From: Bdellovibrionia bacterium
GTDB taxonomy: Bacteria; Bdellovibrionota; Bdellovibrionia; Bdellovibrionales; JAGQZY01
Direction of reading: 5' to 3'
DNA length: 64,000 nucleotides
Assembly: GCA_030427805.1 (NCBI GenBank)
Contig: JAUICP010000005.1
Coordinates: 248,001-312,000, forward strand
In this document: one piece after another, positions 46,211-55,059 of the stretch
Position numbering within the stretch: position 1 is the first letter of the stretch
Layout of the letters: every line of letters begins with the position of its first letter
Notes under the pieces: model-generated
Told to the model about the DNA's origin: nothing
The model's database searches: none
What the model saw: only the letters and a program-made list of their open reading frames with translations
Translations under genes and position numbers: made by a program

Positions 46211-46454
46211 GGGAGTCCCTTAAAACCAGCGCTAGAGGGCAATGAAAGCCCAATCCACAATCTTCTGATAAGTTATATTATGTTACATATAATGGATATT
46301 TCGTCCACTCAGACTGAACCGCTCAAACTTAAATACTTCCCATTTGACCGATAAATAGTATCAATATGGTACAAATCATCGCTTTTCGTCGTAATGTTTT
46401 TTAATGAGAACACCCTCCTGCTATAGTCGAGGTGACTGGAGAGAGTGAGAAAAC

Positions 46455-47438
46455 TTGGCAAAGAAACTACTATTTTTGGTAGTCTGTGGCCCTCTATTGA
46501 CCAGTCTTACAAGCACTAAAGTTTCAGCAAATTGTGATTTTACCAACCTCGATTCAACCCATAGAAGTATCAATGTCGGCGGCTCGACGATAACCACCTA
46601 TTATTCATCCCATTTATTAGGCGAAGACGAAGCAATCAATAAGATTCTTGAGGCCGCAACAACGACTGAGGAAATGCGAGATGGCCTATTAGAATATCTG
46701 GCTCGACCCGAAATTGCTGAAAAAGTTCTTTCAGAACAATCGGAATCGACATCCTTGATTCAGGCAGCGAGGAACGGATCAGTTGACTGGATTGGCATTG
46801 AAGCCTCTCCTGAAGAAATAGCTCGTGGAAGTTCATTTGAAGAGCTGATCGCCTCTTACAGCGGATTGAGACAATCCTTTTCAGAAATTCTGAATCAAGA
46901 ACAACTCGATCAAATAATGCACCTTTATTTTCCTGCCCATATCATTGCTAGGGCCAAAGATCCCGAAGCCTTTAGAAGTATTAGGCCTGTTGGTCTCGAC
47001 GATGATGCACAAAAAGCTCTTGGTTATGAACTCCTTGCACGAATCGAAAATACCAAACCAGAAATGATCGACCTCATCCTTGCCGGTCAACTATCACAAG
47101 AAGACGCCCTTGCTTTTCTAAGTTACCAATGGACTGCTGTTGAGCGTTTTAGCCCCTTTACTGAAGATGAAATCAATAGTTATATGAGCTCTTTTGAAAA
47201 TGAACGTGTGCGAGAGATCTTCACGCAAAACCTTAATTCTATAAACGGATTTCTTGCCACTGCCGACGAGAGAAGTTTAACAGCTGCTAGAAGAGCTATT
47301 GCCGAATCGGGCAACGGTCTCATCATTTTTGGTAGCGCCCATGGGCCTCTGATTGATCAAGAACTGAGAAGGCTTTGTTTGCAAAGCGGCCAAGTCCCCG
47401 CCTCTGATGTTGGCCCGGCGGCTCCGGTGGAGGAATAA
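46455..47438 (+). CDS. Exported protein of unknown function, possibly TraB/ChaN-like
   Basis: 327 residues from TTG 46455, with a GGAGAGAGTGAG stretch upstream. Signal peptide about 1-25 (ending VSA-N). The 'YYSSHLLGEDE' near the N-terminus, 'WIGIEASPEE' and 'IIFGSAHGPLI' near the end recall the 'G-x-x-H ... E ... G-x-G-H' pattern of TraB/TIKI/ChaN-type hydrolases, but only loosely. Otherwise it is helical and acidic. It ends 25 nt before a convergent gene. Confidence 0.5.
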   Translation: MAKKLLFLVVCGPLLTSLTSTKVSANCDFTNLDSTHRSINVGGSTITTYYSSHLLGEDEAINKILEAATTTEEMRDGLLEYLARPEIAEKVLSEQSESTSLIQAARNGSVDWIGIEASPEEIARGSSFEELIASYSGLRQSFSEILNQEQLDQIMHLYFPAHIIARAKDPEAFRSIRPVGLDDDAQKALGYELLARIENTKPEMIDLILAGQLSQEDALAFLSYQWTAVERFSPFTEDEINSYMSSFENERVREIFTQNLNSINGFLATADERSLTAARRAIAESGNGLIIFGSAHGPLIDQELRRLCLQSGQVPASDVGPAAPVEE

Positions 47439-47463
47439 GTGACCAGATACTCACGCTCGTTGA

Positions 47464-47838
47464 CTAATAAGGTAAGGCTTCGGCAGAAACATTGATATAG
47501 TCCGGTGGTGGCAAGGTCTTTAATACAATCGCGTCGATGGATTTCCGTTTTTCTAAAACGGCCTTACAGATCCTATGCATTCCATCGATCACTTTGTATT
47601 CAGGACAAAGGAGAATTGGAAACGACAAGTCCGCTTCGAGTATGAGCTGAGTATGCGCTATGACCTCATCACAGGTCATCGACTTCCCTTGCGCCCAATA
47701 ATCAGCGTTTAACTGGTCACTAAAGGCATGAAGAGGCAAAACCTCCACAGGCCTGTTGTCGAGCTTTTGAATCATCTTATTCACATCCCAAATATGGGTG
47801 TCGTCACCGACTTTTCTAAAGTGGTATTGCTGTCTCAT
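47464..47838 (-). CDS. ParB/sulfiredoxin-like domain protein
   Basis: 124 residues. The signature 'YKVIDGMHRICKA' matches the ParB-like nuclease/CTPase fold motif (G-x-x-R with catalytic or nucleotide contact). No HTH or DNA-binding extension is present, so this is a small stand-alone domain rather than a chromosome-partitioning ParB. The function is unknown. Confidence 0.65.
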   Translation of the reverse strand: MRQQYHFRKVGDDTHIWDVNKMIQKLDNRPVEVLPLHAFSDQLNADYWAQGKSMTCDEVIAHTQLILEADLSFPILLCPEYKVIDGMHRICKAVLEKRKSIDAIVLKTLPPPDYINVSAEALPY

Positions 47839-47899
47839 ACCAAACTATTCTAGGTTAAAGTAAAAGAACTGTCGATATAGCGATGTAAGATAATTTGAT

Positions 47900-49126
47900 C
47901 TAATTGACAGTCCCCTCGAATCGCCTCATAACTTTTTTCTTTCGAGTGCTGCGATACTCCTTGAGCTTTTTTAAGGCCTGATAGAGGCTATACTGACTAC
48001 TATGGAAGGAATCATAAGTACGTTCAGATAGTATATTAGCAATTCGCTCACAGGCCTTTCCGTCTCCATAGGGATTCAATAGCCCGTCACTTTCGACTCC
48101 CGAAAACTCCAATGACTTTTTACCGAGCTCAAAGATAAGCTCTTCTGAATCAGCGACAAGGTGAGATCGCCCCGAAGAAATTGACTCCTTTCGTTCAGTC
48201 ACCTTTCGCGTTACGAGTACCGGGATATTGAAAACGGTTGATTCCTCTTGAATGCCCCCCGAATCCGTGATGATCAGATCGAGTTGCGAATAAAGCCAAA
48301 CCAGTTGCGAAAAATCGAGTGGATTAATAACTTTAAACGAATCGGACTCCTCTAACTCTTCGCCAAGAATTTCTCGAATTTTAGGATTCGGATGAATCGG
48401 CAAGATCGCTTGGGCTCCTGTACTTTGAGCTAAAGCTTTTGATGCCCTGATAATCCTTACGATCGATTCATTGAGGTTTTCCCGTCGATGGGCCGTTACT
48501 AATATTTTCTTTTTGCCGTCTCGTAAAAACGGATAAGTATTCTTAAGCTCATCCCCTACTCTTTGAGTTTTGCGGAGTATTTTTTTAGCAACAAAGACGG
48601 CGTCGATGATTGTATTACCCGTAAGATATATTTGGGACTCCGGAACACCTTCCCGAAGTAGGTTTTTCTTAGCCGAATCAGTGGGAGCAAAATGATAGGT
48701 CGATAATGAAGCCACGAGTTTTCTATTGGCCTCTTCAGGAAAGGGATGTTTCATGTTTCCAGAGCGTAGCCCAGCCTCGATATGCCCCACGGGTATATCG
48801 AGATAAAAGCCCGAAAGAGCTCCGCCTAATGTCGTCGAAGTATCTCCATGGACTAATATTAAGTCGACGGGTTCGCTTCGCAATTTTTTACTCAAACGGT
48901 CTGTGATAAGACTCAATGGGTCTTCGATATACTTCGCCTCTTTAGAGATTTGCAAATTAAAGCCAGCCTCGAGGTCGAAAAACTCTAGAATCGGAGAAAC
49001 CATATCTGCGTGTTGTCCCGACAGTCCTAAAACAACTTCGAAACCTGATTCTTTAAGCTTTAACACCAAAGGAGCCATCTTTATGGCTTCTGGACGGGTC
49101 CCAACAAATACCAATACCTTTTTCAC
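47900..49126 (-). CDS. wecB: UDP-N-acetylglucosamine 2-epimerase
   Basis: 408 residues with hallmark motifs: 'GTRPEAIKMAPLV' near the N-terminus, 'HGDTSTTLGGAL', 'VTAHRREN' and 'TDSGGIQEE'. It interconverts UDP-GlcNAc and UDP-ManNAc in the cytoplasm. It is the last of six co-oriented genes that overlap end-to-start by 1-4 nt (47900-55814), the first of which encode the polymerising and outer-membrane parts of a glycan secretion system. In E. coli, WecB supplies UDP-ManNAc to the Nfr (N4 glycan receptor) polysaccharide, a good precedent for its place here. A C-terminal Lys/Arg-rich tail (KKKVMRR) is extra. Confidence 0.95.
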   Translation of the reverse strand: MKKVLVFVGTRPEAIKMAPLVLKLKESGFEVVLGLSGQHADMVSPILEFFDLEAGFNLQISKEAKYIEDPLSLITDRLSKKLRSEPVDLILVHGDTSTTLGGALSGFYLDIPVGHIEAGLRSGNMKHPFPEEANRKLVASLSTYHFAPTDSAKKNLLREGVPESQIYLTGNTIIDAVFVAKKILRKTQRVGDELKNTYPFLRDGKKKILVTAHRRENLNESIVRIIRASKALAQSTGAQAILPIHPNPKIREILGEELEESDSFKVINPLDFSQLVWLYSQLDLIITDSGGIQEESTVFNIPVLVTRKVTERKESISSGRSHLVADSEELIFELGKKSLEFSGVESDGLLNPYGDGKACERIANILSERTYDSFHSSQYSLYQALKKLKEYRSTRKKKVMRRFEGTVN

Positions 49127-50835
49127 TACTGCAATCCCCCCGTTTTTTGTAAAGACGACGGATTGCCAAAGCCATCTTTATTCACCGTATAGAAACGAAG
49201 TGCCGTTTCATCCTCAGCTTTAAATAAGCGCAACTGTTGTATTTCGTGTCGATCTCGAGAGTCAGGATTGAGAAAAAATAGTTCCTCATCCCTATTAAAT
49301 CCCCCAACCAAAGCGATCTCTTCACTGCCATTTTTATTGATAATTCTACCTTTTAAATCGCCACCCACCTTAAAAAGAGAGAGCTCGACTTCCCAAAAAA
49401 CCCCTTGGGCGACCTCTAGACGACCCGAATAAGTCCCTTCAAGTTCACCTGTAAATAATCTTGTTAGCTGAGGGGCCTTTGGTAATGGGCTAAGAACTTG
49501 CCCATTTAGTTGAGTCGCCCCATCAAAAGAAAAAGGAATATTCACATTGATGAGATGACGATCGAGACGAAATTCCAAAAAGTCTTGGCGCTCATTAACC
49601 CTTTGGGTCTGAGCATAAAATACTTGGTCTTCAAACGAGTATCTCACCTCATTAAAAAAGATATGGGGACCATCGATACGAGATAAGCTGAGTGAGAAAC
49701 TTCCTGCCTGGGACCTGAACAGAATCATCTTCCAGACTCGATTTTGACTATCGATCAGTTCATAGGATGCTTCATAGTCGGATAGGTTTAACCATGAAAA
49801 AGCAAATTGTCTTTCGGCTATATTTTGCAATCGACCCACCTGGGGCAACATTCCCTGGACGTGTAGAACCTGAATTGTTACTTCAATAAGACGAATATAT
49901 TTCTCCAATGAGGACGATGACAATTCGACATCGAGGGCCGCAAAGGCCTCCGCATAATTATCGAGATCAAGTGGACTTAAAAATTCCAGGGACTTTCGAT
50001 AACTCTCCGTAGAAATTTCGATTTCATAGTGAAGTGCCTGTCTCAGGGTCTCAAAAAGGAGATCACTGTAGTAGCGACTCACGGGATGGCGTACATCAAT
50101 ATTTTCGCTAAGATGTCGACCCAACGAAAGGTTTTGCTGTATCATCGATTCTAGAACATCTCGTCCCTCAGAAACTAACATACCATACTGGTAGTAAATC
50201 TCGTTCACTAAAGCAGTCTCATCGAGCAAGTGAACCAGCCAGGTATCGTACTGGCTAATAGTTAAAAATACAGATTGCCCGAGCACTTTTTCAGCCAGTT
50301 CTGAGGCGATCACAAGAGACTTGTCATAAAGATAGTGGTTTTTCGAATAATTCGTCTCGATGAACTCTCTCATCGCCAATAAGTTCTGGGGAACATTCGT
50401 AAATAGATAGTCAACCGACACGTATTTTAACTTGTAGTCAATTTGATCAAGGAACACTCCCAGTGTGGGCTCTTTCATATGAACCATCAACGACGTGATT
50501 TCTTCTTCACTGTGTTCAATCAGAGAAATCCAGCGCATTCCATGGGATACTAATTTGTCGGCCAAATTACTTACCAAGTCGGGATGAATTTTATCCACCC
50601 CTTGATCAACCGCCTTTTCTTCTATAAAAGTGAGAAGGTTTAAGTATTCATTAAACATCTCATAGTCACTAATTTCGTCGGCCTCAGCATAAAGCTTCAT
50701 AACTTCTTCGACTAAGGTAACGGGAGAATTTGTAATTCTAGTACGAATCTGTTCGGGTGACTCAATGGCCAGCGCTCCCGTAGAGAAAGTAACTAAGACT
50801 AAACTAAGTAAAAACAAACTCTTAAGCAGTTTCAT
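49126..50835 (-). CDS. Exported protein of unknown function in the Nfr-like operon
   Basis: 569 residues. Sec signal peptide (about 1-23, ending ALA-I). The first about 370 residues are long helices (possibly TPR- or HEAT-like solenoid); the last about 200 are beta-rich ('EGTYSGRLEV', 'FWEVELSLFKVGGDLKGRI'), like a small barrel or lipocalin-like sheet. The start overlaps the DUF2334 gene end by 4 nt, and the end overlaps wecB by one base. A periplasmic scaffold or glycan chaperone is a fair guess, but no family is recognised. Confidence 0.7.
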   Translation of the reverse strand: MKLLKSLFLLSLVLVTFSTGALAIESPEQIRTRITNSPVTLVEEVMKLYAEADEISDYEMFNEYLNLLTFIEEKAVDQGVDKIHPDLVSNLADKLVSHGMRWISLIEHSEEEITSLMVHMKEPTLGVFLDQIDYKLKYVSVDYLFTNVPQNLLAMREFIETNYSKNHYLYDKSLVIASELAEKVLGQSVFLTISQYDTWLVHLLDETALVNEIYYQYGMLVSEGRDVLESMIQQNLSLGRHLSENIDVRHPVSRYYSDLLFETLRQALHYEIEISTESYRKSLEFLSPLDLDNYAEAFAALDVELSSSSLEKYIRLIEVTIQVLHVQGMLPQVGRLQNIAERQFAFSWLNLSDYEASYELIDSQNRVWKMILFRSQAGSFSLSLSRIDGPHIFFNEVRYSFEDQVFYAQTQRVNERQDFLEFRLDRHLINVNIPFSFDGATQLNGQVLSPLPKAPQLTRLFTGELEGTYSGRLEVAQGVFWEVELSLFKVGGDLKGRIINKNGSEEIALVGGFNRDEELFFLNPDSRDRHEIQQLRLFKAEDETALRFYTVNKDGFGNPSSLQKTGGLQ

Positions 50836-52619
50836 TCTTTTATTTCCTCAACCTGTGCATTCTTAATAGTTCTTTGCCTCTCAGCAAATTTATCTAAATT
50901 AATAAATCGGTAGCCCAGACTCTTAAGCCCTTGAATCAGTCGGCGCAATTCACTGGTATCACCCGGAAAATCTCCGATTCCATCATCAATATAGGTATTG
51001 AGTAAGTAGGGGTGAAAAAACAGTGAAGCCCATGAATCCCGAATAACTCGATTCCGACGAGCATCTGCGAGAATCTCATCGACCGAGCGGGGCCATACAA
51101 CATGGTCGCTCTTATAGGGCTGGGGATTCCCCAAAATCTCCGGAATCAATCTCTGTCCGTACTTATCACCGTAAATTTCATAGGGGTAAAGTTGACCAAA
51201 CCAATTCCCACGAGTTTGAACTTCGAGGTCAGTAAAGTGCTTTCTCTGGGCCTCGTGACGAGACGAGTTCTGATCGCTAAAGTTAATTCCTGTGCAAGGA
51301 TGGCAATCTGGCCTCTCACCGGCCACCTCGTCCAAAAAGTAAATAACGCGCCCAACATTCCATTCAAAAACTTTTGAAAAGATACGATAATCAAGAGCTG
51401 AGGCTTGATAATGAGGTGTTAACCAAACTTTTGGGTAAATATCTAGTTCTTCTAAAAAATAGCTTCCAAGTTGCAAGCGATCTAGAACGAAGTCGACACT
51501 ATCGTCCTCGACCGGTCTATTATTATTTGCGTCCCAAAATTCAAAATCATCAGAACTGTAGCCCGTATGTGGATTTGCAACTTTCTGATATTGATGGGTC
51601 ACTCCATGCCAAATGTAGACTGTATCCCTACTTTGATTTTCTTTGATCCAACCTTTAAACTCTTGATGATAAGTTAACGGAAGCCACTCTTGGTCCTCTT
51701 CGCGGTCAAATCGATAGAGAGGGTCGTAAAATATTGGAACCAAAGCGATATGTAGTGGTACCTCTTCGTCTCTAAAAACTTCGGCAACAGCTTTCAGAGT
51801 ACTGACTGGAGTCAATGGGTGAACATCTTCGATTCGAATGAGCGCTAGGTTTTCGTCCCACCGAGGCTTTTCGTTTAAAATGTCGAAAAGTAGGTCGCAT
51901 ACAATTAGGTAGCGGTCTGATTCGTGAATGTAACTAAAGGGAATGTCTGCGACATAGTAGCGATTACCTTTATTAATCACGTAAGGTATTTTTCTTCGAC
52001 TTTGCGAGTGCTCAGCCCATGACAATACCCGTGCAGTGGGAGCGACTTCGAGTTCAACCAGTTCGAAAGCACTTGCAAATTGTCTCTCACCATCTCTTTC
52101 GACCCACTGACCGAACTTTTTAAAGACTTCGCCCTTATAATGAAAGCTACGAAAAAAGCTAGGATGGCCATTTTCATCAAGTTTTTCGCTATCTAGAAGT
52201 GTTAGGCGTTTGTATTGACTATCGAACAGCTCTCGTAACTGGTCATTTGAGTACTTCCAGATAGAGTAACCAAACCAAGCAACACGCTTTTTAGTTTTTG
52301 CGAAATCCTCTAAAAATTCTTGGGGAATTTGATTTTCAAAATAGCTTCCTAGGTAAATACTCGACTTACAGTTTTCAATTTCACCTTTGCTATAGGATTC
52401 AATGGGTTTGATGATTTGCTTAATATGCGGAAAGTGCGCTATTAGATTTCTAAGATAAACGGCATAAGTCTCGCCAAAATTATAATTCTGGGAAGTTGGG
52501 CCTTTGTCGTAATAAATTTGCACACATTCTTGTCCAGCTACAGCCTGGAAAGGAAGACATGCTAAAATAACCAAGAGTCCTAACTGGAGCTTCACTGTTA
52601 ATCTCACTGTTAATCTCAT
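50832..52619 (-). CDS. Exported DUF2334 polysaccharide-deacetylase-like protein
   Basis: 595 residues from ATG 52619, which overlaps the previous stop (ATGA); the longer frame from 52655 would run deep into the GH26 gene. A signal peptide ends near VAG-Q. The catalytic part (about 255-450) has the DUF2334 layout of NodB-like deacetylases: 'LIRIEDVHP' (metal Asp), 'WHGVTHQY' (His) and 'LTPHYQAS' (His). A Zn-dependent sugar deacetylase acting on the secreted glycan is likely. The start codon region carries a 12-nt tandem repeat (52595-52618). The N-terminal about 240 residues are unassigned. Confidence 0.75.
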   Translation of the reverse strand: MRLTVRLTVKLQLGLLVILACLPFQAVAGQECVQIYYDKGPTSQNYNFGETYAVYLRNLIAHFPHIKQIIKPIESYSKGEIENCKSSIYLGSYFENQIPQEFLEDFAKTKKRVAWFGYSIWKYSNDQLRELFDSQYKRLTLLDSEKLDENGHPSFFRSFHYKGEVFKKFGQWVERDGERQFASAFELVELEVAPTARVLSWAEHSQSRRKIPYVINKGNRYYVADIPFSYIHESDRYLIVCDLLFDILNEKPRWDENLALIRIEDVHPLTPVSTLKAVAEVFRDEEVPLHIALVPIFYDPLYRFDREEDQEWLPLTYHQEFKGWIKENQSRDTVYIWHGVTHQYQKVANPHTGYSSDDFEFWDANNNRPVEDDSVDFVLDRLQLGSYFLEELDIYPKVWLTPHYQASALDYRIFSKVFEWNVGRVIYFLDEVAGERPDCHPCTGINFSDQNSSRHEAQRKHFTDLEVQTRGNWFGQLYPYEIYGDKYGQRLIPEILGNPQPYKSDHVVWPRSVDEILADARRNRVIRDSWASLFFHPYLLNTYIDDGIGDFPGDTSELRRLIQGLKSLGYRFINLDKFAERQRTIKNAQVEEIKE

Positions 52620-53710
52620 TGGGAATCCCCTTGAATAAGAGGCTGACCGAGCCAAAACTGGCTTGCAGATAGTTCTCTTCGCACGCTTTCAAGGCTTGGC
52701 GGGGAACTATTCAATTGAAAATCAGCAGCTCTATTAGGTAGCCAACCGGGAGAGTTCCAATAAGAAACAGCTTTCACTCGTCGGAATTTCGGATTTTCCC
52801 TAAGGCTTATTAAAGCCTCTTCAATCCACTGAGACTTTCTCAACGGATCAATTCTATCTTCTATGGCTGCAAATTCTGAGATAACGATTGGTTTATCGCT
52901 ACTCACCTCTTCAATCTCATTCCATATTTGATTCAGTTTTTGCGAAAACCGCGACCATCTGTGGGTCGGTAATTGAGCACCGAAAACCGATACTCCGATC
53001 CAGTCGATGTACTCATCGCCTGGATAGTAATAAAATGAGTGGTTCCACCAGACTCGAGGAGCTGGCGCAGAATCGATATGAAAGACCCACGTAACATTTC
53101 TAACGCCCAATTTGCTAAAAAGCTCAATAATATGACGATAGGCATCTCTATAGACCTCAGGGCCATCTGGATATGTTGGGTCGCCATAGATATGGCTGGT
53201 GCCCCCTCCGTTCCAAATTCCATTCCAAGCAAACCAATTACCATTGACTTCGGGCCCAAACTCCAACATCAAAGGCACATTTGCTTTCTTCGCATCGAGG
53301 GCCCACCGAGTTAATGCCTCGTCGTACCGCCCTTCAACAAAATCAATCATTTTAAATACGGGATCACTTCCACGAACTCTCATTTCTGACCAGGGCATGA
53401 GTCGAATATAGGGAATACGGCCAGCCTGTTTGCATACCTCGACAGATTTCATCGGAAAATGAATTTCTCCTTTGAACCAGTTGTTAGAAAAATAGACAAA
53501 AGCGAGACTCTGTCCCAACTGAGACTCTAGTTCTTTAATTTTTTCTATACTGACATCATCTGCGGCAGGCCCCGCATCCGTATAGGCACCGAAGTAGGCC
53601 GTTCCTTCTGGCGGAGGAAGTATCTTTAATGCATAAGCTTCATTCAGCAAAAGAGGACAGCCCATTAGTAAAGTTAGAATTGCTATCAAATGAGTACGAA
53701 ACCGATTCAT
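52616..53710 (-). CDS. Exported GH26-like glycoside hydrolase
   Basis: 364 residues with a signal peptide (about 1-27, ending AYA-L). A TIM-barrel layout with an acid/base Glu154 in 'EFGPEVNGNWFAW' (GH26: R-x-x-H-E-x-x-G-x-W-F/Y-x-W) and a nucleophile Glu279 in 'PIVISEFAA' fits clan GH-A, most like GH26 endo-mannanases. The usual His before the acid/base Glu appears as Pro, so the assignment is moderate. It overlaps the upstream glycosyltransferase gene and the downstream deacetylase gene by 4 nt each. It probably trims the exported polymer. Confidence 0.75.
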   Translation of the reverse strand: MNRFRTHLIAILTLLMGCPLLLNEAYALKILPPPEGTAYFGAYTDAGPAADDVSIEKIKELESQLGQSLAFVYFSNNWFKGEIHFPMKSVEVCKQAGRIPYIRLMPWSEMRVRGSDPVFKMIDFVEGRYDEALTRWALDAKKANVPLMLEFGPEVNGNWFAWNGIWNGGGTSHIYGDPTYPDGPEVYRDAYRHIIELFSKLGVRNVTWVFHIDSAPAPRVWWNHSFYYYPGDEYIDWIGVSVFGAQLPTHRWSRFSQKLNQIWNEIEEVSSDKPIVISEFAAIEDRIDPLRKSQWIEEALISLRENPKFRRVKAVSYWNSPGWLPNRAADFQLNSSPPSLESVRRELSASQFWLGQPLIQGDSQ

Positions 53711-55059
53711 ACAGATATTTCCTTTTTCACTTCGGCAATTACCGGAAGTTCGACATGTATTGCATCAGGGAACTCATGCTGGGTTTTCTCCCACTTGAGC
53801 TCCACGCTGGTCAAAAGCGATCTGTAGTGTTGAAAAAGAGCTCTAATCCCAGCAAAACTATTAATTAACATTCCAATCGGCCAACGTAAGGGTACAAGAA
53901 GAGCCGAGGTAAGACCGTAGAAATTGTAGGTCCATCGCATTCGTATCAAAAGGCGAGTCACCATGAAAAGGAGATTAAAACTCAGAAGCCAAGAAAGAAG
54001 ACTCGGGTTTTGAAGCCTATCTACACCGGTCCATATCATATAACCAAGCACTGCAAGGCAGTTGATGTTTAAAAAAGCAGAAAACAATGCTTTGCGATCG
54101 CGCCACAAAAAATACATTTGAGCCAAACTTCCAAACCATCCCAATTGTTTCCAACCCTGGATTGAGATGCCAAGAGTCCATCGAGTTTTTTGTTTAACGG
54201 ACGCCATGAATGAATTTGGAAAAAACTCTCTCGTAGAAACAATGTCCGTATAGCTCTCAGTGCTCAAATAACTCAAAAAACTGGCTTTAAATCCAAGCTT
54301 TTTAGCCTCATGACCGAGAATATAATCTTCAGTTAAATCTTTTTTAGCAAAAAGGTTACCCTGATTTCTCTTACAAAACTCTAGGACTAATTTTCGGGAT
54401 AAACACGTCCCCACCCCTGCCGACGGAATGGCCACTCCCATTTTTTGTCGGACGAGCATGTCTTTAGAATGAGCTTCCGCAAACTCGTCGAGATAAATTC
54501 CACCAACCATAGCCTCTGGACTTCGAGGTAGGCTAAGAACTGGCAATTGAATGAAGTCCGCTGTTTTTAAGCCGAATCGATAGAGATCCATAGAGTATGG
54601 ATGAATAACGTCTTCTGAATCGTGAATGATAAAGCCTTTGAATTTAAATCCAGCTTTATATTCGAATGTCAGCATCGATCGAATAATCTCATTAATCATT
54701 TGCCCCTTGAAAGTAGGCCCATTCTCTCGATTGACGACAACAATCACGCGTTCATTACTATTAGCAAGACGAAAGGCAATTTCGGCAGTTTCAGTATCAT
54801 TGGGATAAACCCCGAGAAAGATAAATACATTGGGGTCCGCTAACAAACGGGAGTTGGTCTTAACCATAGCTTCTAGAACTTCAGACTCTTTCCAATTGGC
54901 GACCATGATTCCCAATACCTCATTAGATCTGCGAGACTCAAAACCTATGGGAAGTCTCTTCGGTCGCAAATTCATAACGAGTGAATAGGCATCGATGAAT
55001 AAATCATCCAGCACAAAAATAAAGATTAAAAGCCCAGAAAGGAGCAACCAAAGTTCCAC
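53707..55059 (-). CDS. NfrB-like glycosyltransferase 2 without the C-terminal MshEN module
   Basis: 450 residues. N-terminal transmembrane helix (about 4-24), then a GT2 domain with 'HDSEDVIHP' (146-154), 'L-T-E-D-Y' (about 242-246) and 'QKTRW' (290-294), the D-D-TED-QxxRW set of processive synthases. Long stretches ('FLGVYPNDTET', 'SAGVGTC', 'YFLWRDRKA', 'KTQHEFP') match what I recall of E. coli NfrB far better than BcsA/PgaC. Several helices follow. The E. coli protein continues with a c-di-GMP-binding MshEN domain of about 300 residues; here it stops about 19 residues after the 'HEFP' region. It probably polymerises UDP-ManNAc through the inner membrane. Confidence 0.85.
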   Translation of the reverse strand: MELWLLLSGLLIFIFVLDDLFIDAYSLVMNLRPKRLPIGFESRRSNEVLGIMVANWKESEVLEAMVKTNSRLLADPNVFIFLGVYPNDTETAEIAFRLANSNERVIVVVNRENGPTFKGQMINEIIRSMLTFEYKAGFKFKGFIIHDSEDVIHPYSMDLYRFGLKTADFIQLPVLSLPRSPEAMVGGIYLDEFAEAHSKDMLVRQKMGVAIPSAGVGTCLSRKLVLEFCKRNQGNLFAKKDLTEDYILGHEAKKLGFKASFLSYLSTESYTDIVSTREFFPNSFMASVKQKTRWTLGISIQGWKQLGWFGSLAQMYFLWRDRKALFSAFLNINCLAVLGYMIWTGVDRLQNPSLLSWLLSFNLLFMVTRLLIRMRWTYNFYGLTSALLVPLRWPIGMLINSFAGIRALFQHYRSLLTSVELKWEKTQHEFPDAIHVELPVIAEVKKEISV

